A stretch of 42,882 nucleotides of DNA from E44-bin89 sp034409565 (GTDB lineage: Bacteria > Chloroflexota > Dehalococcoidia > Dehalococcoidales > RBG-16-60-22), in NCBI GenBank assembly GCA_034409565.1, contig DAOUMS010000018.1:1-42882 (forward strand). Reading direction: 5' to 3'. Position numbers and translations under genes: made by a program. The notes under the pieces were generated by a model, which was given only the letters and a program-made list of their open reading frames with translations, was not told the origin of the DNA and did no database searches. Positions 31,603 to 40,182 of this stretch are shown here, one piece after another; within the stretch, counting starts at the first letter, position 1; each line of letters opens with the position of its first letter.

Positions 31603-32597
31603 ACGTCTTCCCTCTCCTTGGGCAGGTCTACATAGCAAGCAACCTCGTGACTATGACTATCAGAGACGGGATTAAGGTCGGGCCATGGCTCGTTCCGGCA
31701 CCGGTCATTGGCATAGGCACAGCGGGGGAGGAAAGCACATTTCGAAGACATTCCGATCTGACTAGGAGGAAGCCCCGGAATTGAAAAAAGCTTCTCCTCG
31801 CGGACATGGTCCAGGCGAGGTACCGAGGAAATAAGCCCTTTCGTATAGGGGTGCCTAGGGTCGCCGTATATGTCTTTTGTGGTTCCCTTTTCGATGATGC
31901 GACCGGCATACATTATGTTGACCCTATTGGTGTATCTTGCCAGCACTCCGAGGTTGTGGGAGATGATGATCAGCGCCAGGTTGAACTCTTTCGTCATGTC
32001 TCTTATTATTTCCAATATCTGCGCTTGGATGGTGACATCCAAGGCTGTGGTGGGCTCATCAGCGATAAGGAGCTTAGGGTTGCAGGAGAGGGCCATGGCG
32101 ATCATCACCCTCTGCCTCATCCCTCCGCTGTATTGGTGTGGGTAATCATTGATCCTCTTGTGCGCATCAGAAATGCCTACCAAGCTTAAAAGCTCGATAG
32201 CCCTCTTTGTTGCTGCTTCCTTGTCCATCTTCAGGTGAAGCGTAATGGCCTCTGTTATTTGGCGACCTATGGTGAGCATCGGATTGAGAGAGGTCATGGG
32301 CTCCTGAAAAATCATGGAGATCTGATCTCCACGCACGCTCCGTATCTCCGCATCGCTCATGTTTAGGAGATTCCTGCCATCGAACCATATCTCCCCATCA
32401 ACAATTTTCCCAGGAGGGCTTTGAATCAACCGCAAGATGGAGAGGGCACTTACACTTTTACCACACCCGCTTTCCCCCGCCAGCCCTATAGCCTCACCCT
32501 CGTTCAGATCATAGCTAACTCCATCCACCGCCTTTACTGACCCCTCAAGGGTGTAGAAATAGGTTTTAAGGTTCCTTACATGTAGGAGAGTGCCCAT
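31599..32597 (-). CDS. Peptide/nickel-type ABC transporter ATP-binding protein (DppD/OppD-like)
   Basis: The 332-residue protein has Walker A GESGCGKSV, the Q-loop in MIFQEPMTSLNP, signature SGGMRQRVMIAMAL, Walker B LLIADEP and a C-terminal oligo_HPY tail with KCAFLPRCAYANDRCRNE. GGGGTGAG precedes the ATG. The gene overlaps the start of the DppF-like gene by 4 bases, and the pair forms the ATPase dimer. A 122-base gap separates it from the DppC-like gene, with no terminator seen there. Confidence 0.93.
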   Translation of the reverse strand: MGTLLHVRNLKTYFYTLEGSVKAVDGVSYDLNEGEAIGLAGESGCGKSVSALSILRLIQSPPGKIVDGEIWFDGRNLLNMSDAEIRSVRGDQISMIFQEPMTSLNPMLTIGRQITEAITLHLKMDKEAATKRAIELLSLVGISDAHKRINDYPHQYSGGMRQRVMIAMALSCNPKLLIADEPTTALDVTIQAQILEIIRDMTKEFNLALIIISHNLGVLARYTNRVNIMYAGRIIEKGTTKDIYGDPRHPYTKGLISSVPRLDHVREEKLFSIPGLPPSQIGMSSKCAFLPRCAYANDRCRNEPWPDLNPVSDSHSHEVACYVDLPKEREDV

Positions 32598-32719
32598 TGA
32601 ATGTTCTCACCCCTTTTCTCTGTACCTCTGATCTGTTATTAAGATCTTTTTCCCAGCATGTTCATTCTTGGCCCTATTTCCTGTCCTATTCAATGTCCAA
32701 GTCTATGCATGTGACTGGC

Positions 32720-33589
32720 CTAGCGCATTCTCAGTCTGGGATCCAGTGTGTCCCGCAGCGCGTCTCCCAGCAAGTTGATACCATAGACAGTCAAGGCCAA
32801 AATAGAAGCAGGGAATAGGACTAGCCAAGGTGCCTGACCTGTCCAAATCATTCCTTCGGATATTAATCGTCCCCAAGAGGGGGCTGGTGGCGGGACTCCA
32901 AAGCCGAGAAAGCTCAGAGCCGCCTCTACCGAAATAGTGGCACCCAGTAGCGCCGTGCTGAAAACGATATACGGAGCAATGCAATTGGGAAGAATGTGCC
33001 CGAAAATAATACGCAAAGGTTTATTTCCTCCAGCCCTAGCAGCCTCCACGTACTGATATTCTTTTATTGACAAAGCCGCGGAACGTAAAATCCGATTGGA
33101 CTGAGGGATGAGAGGTACCGATATTGCAATGATAACATTGATTGTTGATATACCTAACACAGCCATAATAACAAGCGCCACGATAACTCTCGGGAATGCC
33201 AGAAGGATGTCCATCCCTCTCTGAAGAAAGGTATCAAACTGCCCTCCAAAGTAAGCGCTCATTAGCCCTAAGGCCAAACCTAACATAGTACCTGAGAATG
33301 TGGATACTAGTCCAATATAAAGGGAAAGCCGGCCACCAAACAACACTCGACTTAACATGTCCCGCCCTAAAGCATCGGTGCCAAAAGGGAATTCAATGGA
33401 AGGGGGCGAAAGGCGACGAACCATATCGGTAGTGAACGGGTCAGATCGACCTATTATTGGTGCGAAAATTACAAGTGCAATAATAAATGTTGCTATTGCC
33501 AAGCCAATTGCTCCAGGGGGATTTTGTTTACAGAACCGAACGAATCTGGTCCAGTAAGGCTCTCTTTTCCTAAGCGATTCCTGTTCCAC
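32720..33589 (-). CDS. Peptide/nickel-type ABC transporter permease (DppC/OppC-like)
   Basis: The 289-residue protein has an N-terminal cytoplasmic and first membrane segment (AIGLAIATFIIALVIFAPI), then five more. The conserved HPFGTDxLGRDxLSR-type segment is present as FPFGTDALGRDMLSRVLFGGR at ~68-88, and the ATPase-coupling EAA loop as EYQYVEAARAGGNKPLRIIFGHILPN (~180-205). The start is GTG at 33,589 with GGGGT upstream. It forms the channel with DppB, 13 bases upstream. Confidence 0.92.
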   Translation of the reverse strand: MEQESLRKREPYWTRFVRFCKQNPPGAIGLAIATFIIALVIFAPIIGRSDPFTTDMVRRLSPPSIEFPFGTDALGRDMLSRVLFGGRLSLYIGLVSTFSGTMLGLALGLMSAYFGGQFDTFLQRGMDILLAFPRVIVALVIMAVLGISTINVIIAISVPLIPQSNRILRSAALSIKEYQYVEAARAGGNKPLRIIFGHILPNCIAPYIVFSTALLGATISVEAALSFLGFGVPPPAPSWGRLISEGMIWTGQAPWLVLFPASILALTVYGINLLGDALRDTLDPRLRMR

Positions 33590-33602
33590 TGTTTACCCCC
33601 AT

Positions 33603-34556
33603 TTACTTGTAACGAATCCGAGGATCAACCCAAGCGTATACTATATCCGTGACAACATTTATCAGCATCACGAAGACTAAAATCACAATTAGTGTCCCCT
33701 GAATTGAAGTAAGATCTCGTCTTTCTAGGGCATCCGCTAAGAAACTACCGATGCCGGGTATGGTAAAGAGCTTTTCCATAATGACCACTCCGCCAAAAAG
33801 AAAAATGATATTCAGATTAAAAGCAGTGATTACGGGCAATACGGCATTTTTCAAGGCATGAACCCAGATAACTACCCTCTCTGTTAGGCCTTTGGCTCGA
33901 GCTGTCCTGATATAATCTGCTTGCAGTATCTCCAGCATACATGACCGTGTCATCCGAGCCTCCACCCCAAAGGTACGAAAGGCCAGAATGGCGGCTGGCA
34001 ATGAAAGCTGCTGCAGAGCTAGCAACGGATTCTGAAGAAGATGAGAATAGCCTAGTGGTACTGACCAGTTGAATGCCCAAACTAAAAGTACAATAACGAA
34101 GATCGCCACAATCCACCCAGGAACAGCAAGGCCGGCGATAGTAATTGCTCTAACAAGGTAATCTTGCACTGAATTTCGTCGTACAGCAGATACCACTCCC
34201 GTAGGTATAGCTATTATCACACTAAACAATACAGATAGTAACATAAGGCTCAGGGTTACTGGAACCCTGAGCCTTATCTCGTTTAGTACTGGTTGTCCCG
34301 TCCACATAGAGGTGCCCAAGTTGCCATGTACCAAGCGCGTCATGAAATCTGAATACCGCGTGAAAAGTGGGTCATTCAACCCCAGTTCCGTTTTCAGCTG
34401 CTCCAACTGTTCAGCTGTTCCTGAGAACCCACCTTCGCTTAGAATAGCGACTGCTACGTCTCCAGAAGCGAGGTCCATGAAGAAGAAGACTCCAGTGGAC
34501 ATGATGAATATGGCAGGCAGAATAAACAGTAACCTTCTTATTACATACCGTTTCAA
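33603..34556 (-). CDS. Peptide/nickel-type ABC transporter permease (DppB/OppB-like)
   Basis: The 317-residue protein has the family N-terminus KRYVIRRLLFILPAIFIMSTGVFF, a large periplasmic loop (~35-95), and five further membrane segments. The EAA loop is DYIRTARAKGLTERVVIWVHALKNAVLPV at ~209-237. It begins with TTG, six bases after GGGAGGT. The substrate-binding protein gene precedes it after 58 bases. Confidence 0.92.
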   Translation of the reverse strand: MKRYVIRRLLFILPAIFIMSTGVFFFMDLASGDVAVAILSEGGFSGTAEQLEQLKTELGLNDPLFTRYSDFMTRLVHGNLGTSMWTGQPVLNEIRLRVPVTLSLMLLSVLFSVIIAIPTGVVSAVRRNSVQDYLVRAITIAGLAVPGWIVAIFVIVLLVWAFNWSVPLGYSHLLQNPLLALQQLSLPAAILAFRTFGVEARMTRSCMLEILQADYIRTARAKGLTERVVIWVHALKNAVLPVITAFNLNIIFLFGGVVIMEKLFTIPGIGSFLADALERRDLTSIQGTLIVILVFVMLINVVTDIVYAWVDPRIRYK

Positions 34557-34614
34557 TCATCTACCTCCCAGTCACTGAGAAGAACCTTTCTGTCTGGGAG
34601 AAACAACAGCAAGC

Positions 34615-36348
34615 CTACTTATCCATCCATACATGAGCGAAGGAATAGTTACCCATCTGCTGGTTTCTGTAATGATAATTCTTAACATAGTCGCCATATC
34701 CCACGCCCTGCACGACCTGGAAAATCGGTAAACCAGGAGGGTCGTCCATCATTATCGTTACTATCTCATGTACAAGCTCCTTGCGTTTCACAGGGTCCAT
34801 TTCTACCGCCTGCAAAGCGGCCAATCTATCGACCTCGGGATTCGAGTAAGCTGAATAGTTCATTGGAGCATCAGTGGTGTAGTAATTTCTTAACAATTCG
34901 CCGGGGTCACCTGTAGACACGACTGAGGTTTCTATAATAAGAGCAAAATCCCTCTTCAGCAATTTCTCGCCTATGACGGCCTCCTCCACAGAATCGATGT
35001 TAAGACTTATGTTGAGGTATCTCTTTAGGAGGTCAGCGGTTACCTCGGCCATACGAGTGTGTCCAGTATGCACAGAACTAACTGTTAAACCCTGTCCTTC
35101 AAAACCATTCGGATAACCTGCTTCTTGCATCAGCGCTTTGGCCTCGGCTACTCTTTCCTGAAATGGCTTATCCAGACCCATCCATTTAATCTCTTCATCA
35201 GGAAAAGCCCCCAGCGTACCGACTGGGAATAAGCCTGAGTGCATGCCCCAAGAGGAAGATCCTGTATAGGCCAACATAAGGTATTCTCGTTCGAGTACCA
35301 AATTCACAGCCCGTCTCACTCTGGCGTCATTGAAGGCCTTATGTGCTTTCTCACCAAACCACATAGTTCTAATATTCAGTACCGGCCCTCTCTCAACGGA
35401 TATGCCGTCAACTCCCACCAATTGATCGTACGTTGTTTGCTGTGGCATGTCCCCCTGGCGAATTGCATCGATCCGTCCAGTTTTCATAGCGGCTATTCGT
35501 CCCTCTTCAGTGGCTATGACACGGGATTCTACACCATCCAGATATGGCAAGCCATCTTCCCAGTAATCGGGGTTTCTCTCCACACTAAATACGACTCCAG
35601 GAGTGTACTCCTTGAACTTGAAAGGCCCAGTTCCAACCAAGCGGGCGGTATCTGTTCTGTTATACTCATCGGCAATATGCTTAGCCTGAATAACGCAGTA
35701 ACCATTGGCAAGCACGTCAAGGAAATTCGCTGAAATCTCCGATAAGGTAACCTTTACTGTATAATCGTCGATTACCTCAACAGAGGCGATTATCGCAAGG
35801 TCTGCTGATGTAGCCGGACTGGTTGTGGCATCCTTCATTCGTTCAAGGCTGAATTTCACGTCCGCAGCGGTGAATGGTTGACCATCATGCCATTTGACTC
35901 CCTTGTGCAAGAAAAAGGTAATTTCTTTGCCGTCAGGGCTTATCTCCCATCTCTCTGCGAGATCTGGAACGATCTTGCTTCCGTAGGGCTCATCAAGCTC
36001 ACTATAGCGGACAAGGGAGTTGTAGATGCCTGCAAGTTCTGGTGTCTTGACAGCAGCTTGGCGGCCGTAATATGGATCAAAGTAAGAGGGATCACTCGGC
36101 ATAGCCAGAATCAATATGCCACCATACTTCGGTGTACCAATTGCTGGAGCTGGAGCCGGTGCCGGTGCTGGAGCTGGAGCAGGAGCCGGTGCCGGTGCAG
36201 GTGCAGGTGCTGTAGCTGGAGCAGGAGCCGGTGCTGGAGCTGGCGCTGGCGCTGGGGCTGGCGTTGGCGTTGGCGCAGTGCAAGCGGCCACTAGACCACT
36301 AACCAATACTACAACTAAAAATAAAGCGGGAATTAGTTTTTTTATCAC
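34615..36348 (-). CDS. ABC transporter substrate-binding lipoprotein, family 5, with long Ala-Pro linker
   Basis: This 577-residue lipoprotein has a signal sequence (PALFLVVVLVSGLVAAC) with lipobox LVAAC and acylated Cys23. An Ala-Pro repeat linker spans residues ~25-67 and the solute-binding domain (SBP_bac_5) starts at GTPKYGGILI, with WEISPDGKEITFFLHKGVKWHDGQPFTAADVKFSLERM at ~120-160. It catches the substrate outside the membrane for DppBCDF. Peptides, nickel, glycosides or other solutes are possible. The start is GTG with AGGAG close upstream. The HMGL-like gene ahead of it is separated by 262 bases. Confidence 0.94.
   Translation of the reverse strand: MIKKLIPALFLVVVLVSGLVAACTAPTPTPAPAPAPAPAPAPAPATAPAPAPAPAPAPAPAPAPAPAPAIGTPKYGGILILAMPSDPSYFDPYYGRQAAVKTPELAGIYNSLVRYSELDEPYGSKIVPDLAERWEISPDGKEITFFLHKGVKWHDGQPFTAADVKFSLERMKDATTSPATSADLAIIASVEVIDDYTVKVTLSEISANFLDVLANGYCVIQAKHIADEYNRTDTARLVGTGPFKFKEYTPGVVFSVERNPDYWEDGLPYLDGVESRVIATEEGRIAAMKTGRIDAIRQGDMPQQTTYDQLVGVDGISVERGPVLNIRTMWFGEKAHKAFNDARVRRAVNLVLEREYLMLAYTGSSSWGMHSGLFPVGTLGAFPDEEIKWMGLDKPFQERVAEAKALMQEAGYPNGFEGQGLTVSSVHTGHTRMAEVTADLLKRYLNISLNIDSVEEAVIGEKLLKRDFALIIETSVVSTGDPGELLRNYYTTDAPMNYSAYSNPEVDRLAALQAVEMDPVKRKELVHEIVTIMMDDPPGLPIFQVVQGVGYGDYVKNYHYRNQQMGNYSFAHVWMDK
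36148..36276. repeat. Imperfect hexanucleotide repeat encoding the Ala-Pro linker
   Basis: About 129 bases consist of near-identical 6-base units (GCTGGA, GCCGGT, GCTGGC and variants) on the plus strand, encoding Ala-Pro on the minus strand. Because units are six bases, gain or loss keeps the frame and only changes linker length. The repeat also creates a false Gly-Ala frame on the plus strand. Confidence 0.85.
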
Positions 36349-36610
36349 TTTTCTCTCCTATCATATATTTTAGCTTTAAAAAAGGTATTATTTTAAAATC
36401 AATCACCCCCTTAATTTTGTAATATACTTTGGATGATATCGAATCTTTACGAACAGGTTGCGTTACGATTCTCGGGAAGCGATATCCCTTTTTATTCAGC
36501 ATTTGATGGTTCCTTTCCTATCAGGTTTTCTGGGAGATGCATTAAAAACAATACCTTATTTCTCTCCAACTATCTTAGTTTTCCAGTGGGTTCCAAACCT
36601 TCTGGCTAAA

Positions 36611-37873
36611 TCAGCTACAAACCATGCGAATGATTTTCTCCATCTCCTCGTATGTTAGGTACGGCTTCTCAACAAATGCCTCCCGCATTTTGTCAAAGAT
36701 AGAGGCCAACTTACTTTCGGTGAAAGCATAGCCCAAAGCTTTCACTCTATGGGCTATCGCACCTTCCATACCGCCTCTATCTAGTGATGTTGGAGTGAGG
36801 TACCCAAATCGATGCTGCCCAATGGTTTCTGCCTTAATATTCTCTAAGACCCACCATTTATGATCTACTCCGCCAGTGAATTCGCCATGCATTCCTGTAT
36901 CTAAGTAATGCCATTCTCCGATATGAGGAGCCATGGGCGGGATGGGAGAGCCAAACTCCTTCTCTGCAACCTTGCACACCTCATAGATTTTGGCAAGGTT
37001 TATCCCGGTCTTTATATCATAGAGAGTTTCGAGGGCAAGTACTACTTCGGCAAATCCTGCCAACTGGAACATTCCGTTTACTACGACGTCCAGAAAGTTG
37101 GCCCCTGCTATGGCAGCCGACACCGTGTTGATTGTAGCAAGGCCATAATCATTATGACCATGAAAACTGATTTCCATATCATCGCCGACAATATCTCTTG
37201 TGAATCTTACCAAGAAGGCTACGGACTCAGGGATCAAGTTCCCCTGGGTGTCCTGCAAGCAAATTCGACTGGCTCCCTCCTCAGTAGCAATGAGGAAGAT
37301 CTTCCGATTCAGGTCTAGACTTGTCCCCCCTATTTGAGCAACATAAACGAACTCCACTCGCTTTTTGATATAACGAATGCAATCACGAAGCAGATTAAGG
37401 GATGCTGTTTCATCTAAGCCGGGCCATCTATAATATGACAAATTCTGGACAGCAATCCGTATACGGTCAATACCAGCACCTATGGCCGCGTCTGCTGGCC
37501 CCTTAAAATCCCATCTCGGTGGTAGTAGAACCGGCGCGCTCACCCTCATTTTCGTCCCGGAGCGTTTCAATGCTTGCATGAACTCCCTGTGCTCTCTGAT
37601 TTCAGGTTGACCCACCTCAATATCAGTGACACCAGCCTCCTCTAACTTTTCTGCTAACCTCATCTTTTGTTCGAGCGTTGGATTGACTCCTAGCTGATTC
37701 AAAGCCTCCCTGCACGTGGTGTCATTTAGCATTACTCTCTCCACTTGTGGGATAGGCCTACAGCCAGGATACCTGTTTAGTGCAGATTGCACCCATCTTC
37801 CCTCAGGATCAAACCACAATTCCTTGTCAATCTTGTGCCTGACTGCTTCGTAATCCTTTGGCAACTGAAACAC
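36611..37873 (-). CDS. HMG-CoA-lyase/isopropylmalate-synthase-like TIM-barrel enzyme
   Basis: The 420-residue protein has the DRE-TIM metallolyase fold. Metal ligands are Asp51 (LNDTTCREA) and His238/His240 (FHGHNDYGLA); EVGQPEIREH is the second strand motif. The normal Arg-Asp pair of the active site (LRDG) reads Asn-Asp, so the catalytic Arg is missing. The usual GERAGN loop is NGMFQLAGFAEV. Family members join or split C-C bonds of acyl-CoA or 2-oxo acids, and this is a divergent subgroup. The start is GTG with GGAGG upstream. It is divergent from the Lrp gene and likely first in the transporter operon. Confidence 0.78.
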   Translation of the reverse strand: MFQLPKDYEAVRHKIDKELWFDPEGRWVQSALNRYPGCRPIPQVERVMLNDTTCREALNQLGVNPTLEQKMRLAEKLEEAGVTDIEVGQPEIREHREFMQALKRSGTKMRVSAPVLLPPRWDFKGPADAAIGAGIDRIRIAVQNLSYYRWPGLDETASLNLLRDCIRYIKKRVEFVYVAQIGGTSLDLNRKIFLIATEEGASRICLQDTQGNLIPESVAFLVRFTRDIVGDDMEISFHGHNDYGLATINTVSAAIAGANFLDVVVNGMFQLAGFAEVVLALETLYDIKTGINLAKIYEVCKVAEKEFGSPIPPMAPHIGEWHYLDTGMHGEFTGGVDHKWWVLENIKAETIGQHRFGYLTPTSLDRGGMEGAIAHRVKALGYAFTESKLASIFDKMREAFVEKPYLTYEEMEKIIRMVCS

Positions 37874-38298
37874 TTAATTCTACCTCCATATTAAAATCTC
37901 GGCCTTCGCACGATAAAAGAAAATCCGCCGAAACAATCCACCCATGTCAAACACTTGAATTATATTATAGGTAACCAAAAAATAACATAATTAGTGTATA
38001 TTTGTCAATATATAGACCAAAATCTTTAAAATAATAGCTAATAAGAGCAGAAATAAACTAAATCAAATAAGAAATAGCCCAATTACTATCTTCGGAGGGT
38101 GCAGACCAGAACGGAGCTTGAGGCCATTTACTAGAGTCTAAATCCAGCCCAATTCAAAATGGGATGCTGAGTCCAAACTGGATAAGCTTTATCAAATTGA
38201 TGAACAGAATGAAGAACCTAAGAACTATATCCTCGTAGAAAGTCGATACCTCATATGAATTGCTAAGTCGAAAACAACATGTTATAATTTAACCAAAA
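37874..38298. other. 425-base divergent regulatory gap between the HMGL-like and Lrp genes
   Basis: The gap has no gene. It is strongly AT-rich between ~37,960 and ~38,080, as is typical for Lrp-family binding. Its right end holds the Lrp promoter, and the left end holds the HMGL Shine-Dalgarno GGAGG. A TATAATATAAT-like stretch on the minus strand (~37,961-37,971) could be the HMGL promoter -10. The HMGL-like/transporter operon and the Lrp/lyase/dehydrogenase side may be co-regulated from here. Confidence 0.5.
38260..38288 (+). promoter_or_regulatory. Promoter of the Lrp gene, nearly leaderless
   Basis: TTGCTA (38,260-38,265), 17 bases and TATAAT (38,283-38,288) form a good promoter. The box ends 10 bases before the ATG at 38,299, so the message would start within about four bases of the ATG. 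No Shine-Dalgarno is present. Confidence 0.65.
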
Positions 38299-38748
38299 AT
38301 GAACTCACCAGATTCGATAGATATACAAATTGCTCAACTACTAGCTAAGGATGCCAGGCAGAGTAGTGAAGAAATAGCAAAACAGCTCAAAATAAGCTCA
38401 GCCACCGTCAGGCGTAGACTAAGAAAGCTTATCAGCAGCAATTTGATGCGTATTGTTGCAGTGGTTGACCCCGGCAAATTCGGTCTTTCAGTTGCTGCTA
38501 TTATAGCCCTTGATGTAGTTCCTGACAAGTTGGAATCAACTATAGAGGAATTAGCCAACCGGCAGGGGGTAAGATTCATATCAACTACCACCGGTCGATA
38601 TGACATTATAATCCTAACGCGGTTCAATTCTATTGAACATCTTTCTGGCTTCATAAAAAAAGAATTGGGTCATCTAGAGGGATTGAGGGGTAGCGAGACT
38701 TTCCTTTGCTTGGATGTGGGGGGTGGGCACCACGTACAATTCGGTTAA
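38299..38748 (+). CDS. Lrp/AsnC-family transcription regulator
   Basis: The 149-residue protein has the N-terminal winged helix (SIDIQIAQLLAKDARQSSEEIAKQLKISSATVRRRLRKLISSNLM, ~6-50) and the C-terminal RAM ligand domain (~65-149; IIALDVVP...VRFISTTTGRYDIIILTRF). Such proteins form octamers or dimers, bind amino acids or other small molecules, and control catabolic and transport genes. Its place between the HMGL-like/ABC operon and the lyase/dehydrogenase genes suggests it controls both. Confidence 0.92.
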   Translation: MNSPDSIDIQIAQLLAKDARQSSEEIAKQLKISSATVRRRLRKLISSNLMRIVAVVDPGKFGLSVAAIIALDVVPDKLESTIEELANRQGVRFISTTTGRYDIIILTRFNSIEHLSGFIKKELGHLEGLRGSETFLCLDVGGGHHVQFG

Positions 38749-38853
38749 CTGTGATTCGGTGTGCAGCACTAGTATGTTTTCTCTCTTTTAAATTTTGGTA
38801 TACTACATGCACTACCAATTCAGACAAGAAATACGGTTCGAAAGGAGAATAGG

Positions 38854-39795
38854 ATGGTTACAGAGACTTCACCCGGGAAAAAAATGCGCGCTCTTATCGC
38901 AACAGGAGAGACTATTCTGATGCCCGTTGTATGCGACCCTCTAATGGGACGCATCATTCAGCGATTAGGATTTAAGGCCCTCTCAGTGGCCGGTTGGGCA
39001 ACTGGGGCTTTTCTGGTAACTCCAGAACCAGTGTTGACTATGACAGAGCAAGTGGAGGTTGCCCGGAGAGTGGCAAAGGCTGTTGATATTCCCATACGGG
39101 CTGATGCAGGCACGGGTTACGGCGAACCTATTCACATTATGCGAACTGTCCAAGAGTTCGAGGATGCTGGCATTGCTGCAATACACATCGAAGACCAGGT
39201 ATTTCCCAAAAGGGCTTCCTACCACCGTGGCTTGGAGCACGTATGTGATTTAGATGAATTCCTGCGAAGGCTGGAATATGCACTCAAGGCGCGGCGTGAC
39301 AAAGATTTTATGATTTGTGCTCGCACTGATGCCGGTAATGCGGTTAACGGATCATGGAAAGAAGCAGCAAGACGGGCACGGGCAGTGAAAGCCTTGGGTA
39401 TAGAGGTACTACAGCCGATGGTTCGTACAAAAGAAAAGATGGAGAAGTTCCGGCAAGAGTTCCCAGATAATGACATGGTGCTATCGGCTAGCACCTATTT
39501 TAATGGTCTCCATATTGATGAGATACGCACGTACGGCTTCCAGATTATCTCATATCCTTTGGCTAATACTATTACATCTGTCGCTGCAGCAATAGAGCTA
39601 TGGCGTGGTGTCCAAAAGACGGGGATAGCCAAGATGGATCCCGATTGGGCGCGTGAGGTGAGAGAAGAGATCGAAAACGCAATAGGATTGCCGGAATTTT
39701 GGAAGGTGGAGCGGGAGACTGTGGAAACGGCGCAAAAAGACTACACAGGCCGTACCCACGCAGGCTACGAAGGATATGACCAGAAGAGCACCTAG
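38854..39795 (+). CDS. Isocitrate lyase/PEP mutase-superfamily enzyme lacking canonical catalytic residues
   Basis: The 313-residue TIM-barrel enzyme shows the family layout: IRADAGTGYGEP at ~81-92, AIHIEDQVFPKR at ~109-120, and ARTDA. Two landmark changes are seen. The DADTGYG motif reads DAGTGYG, losing the second metal-binding Asp. The KRCGH catalytic loop reads KRASYH, losing the Cys base. It is therefore not a normal isocitrate or methylisocitrate lyase. Family relatives without the Cys include 2-oxo acid decarboxylases and phosphonate enzymes. AGGAG lies 7 bases upstream, and a TATACT lies at 38,799-38,804. Confidence 0.8.
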   Translation: MVTETSPGKKMRALIATGETILMPVVCDPLMGRIIQRLGFKALSVAGWATGAFLVTPEPVLTMTEQVEVARRVAKAVDIPIRADAGTGYGEPIHIMRTVQEFEDAGIAAIHIEDQVFPKRASYHRGLEHVCDLDEFLRRLEYALKARRDKDFMICARTDAGNAVNGSWKEAARRARAVKALGIEVLQPMVRTKEKMEKFRQEFPDNDMVLSASTYFNGLHIDEIRTYGFQIISYPLANTITSVAAAIELWRGVQKTGIAKMDPDWAREVREEIENAIGLPEFWKVERETVETAQKDYTGRTHAGYEGYDQKST

Positions 39796-40182
39796 TCTTT
39801 AAACCAGGAACCGGCGTCAGTAGGCCAATTTGTGTTTAAGTATTGGATGGCAGTCTAGAACCCTTAAGAAGAAAGGGATTCAGTAATTCTTAACCGCCAC
39901 TCCGAGATACTTGCGTCCATTCACTACCACTAGGGTAGTCAAGAGGTATTATTGGGTGAGTGGGAGAGGAAGCTGATAGTGTCGCCGCTAGGCGATGAGA
40001 CGTGAACAGATGGGGGAAGGGGTAAATTGACAGAAAACAGGAGGGGCTATATCATTATCACATCATTGATTTGTCCGAAAGTCGCTGAAGCGCAACAATC
40101 AACTATACGAGCCTAATACGATGTTCAGGCAAAATCCTGTGACAATTTTCGCAAGCAAACAGTAAATGGAGGCTTATGTATT
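39796..40182. other. 387-base gap with no gene seen
   Basis: Between the lyase-like and dehydrogenase genes I see no frame with coding character, no tRNA and no strong terminator hairpin. Weak matches to promoter elements occur, for example TTGACA at ~40,027. A GGAGG lies about 15 bases before the dehydrogenase ATG. Confidence 0.6.

Noticed and set aside
36116..36373. Plus-strand frame with a long Gly-Ala repeat
   Set aside because: It is the antisense reading of the Ala-Pro linker repeat of the substrate-binding protein, with no start signal or domain.
38983..39240. Minus-strand frame inside the lyase-like gene
   Set aside because: It is antisense to a clear coding region and has no motifs.
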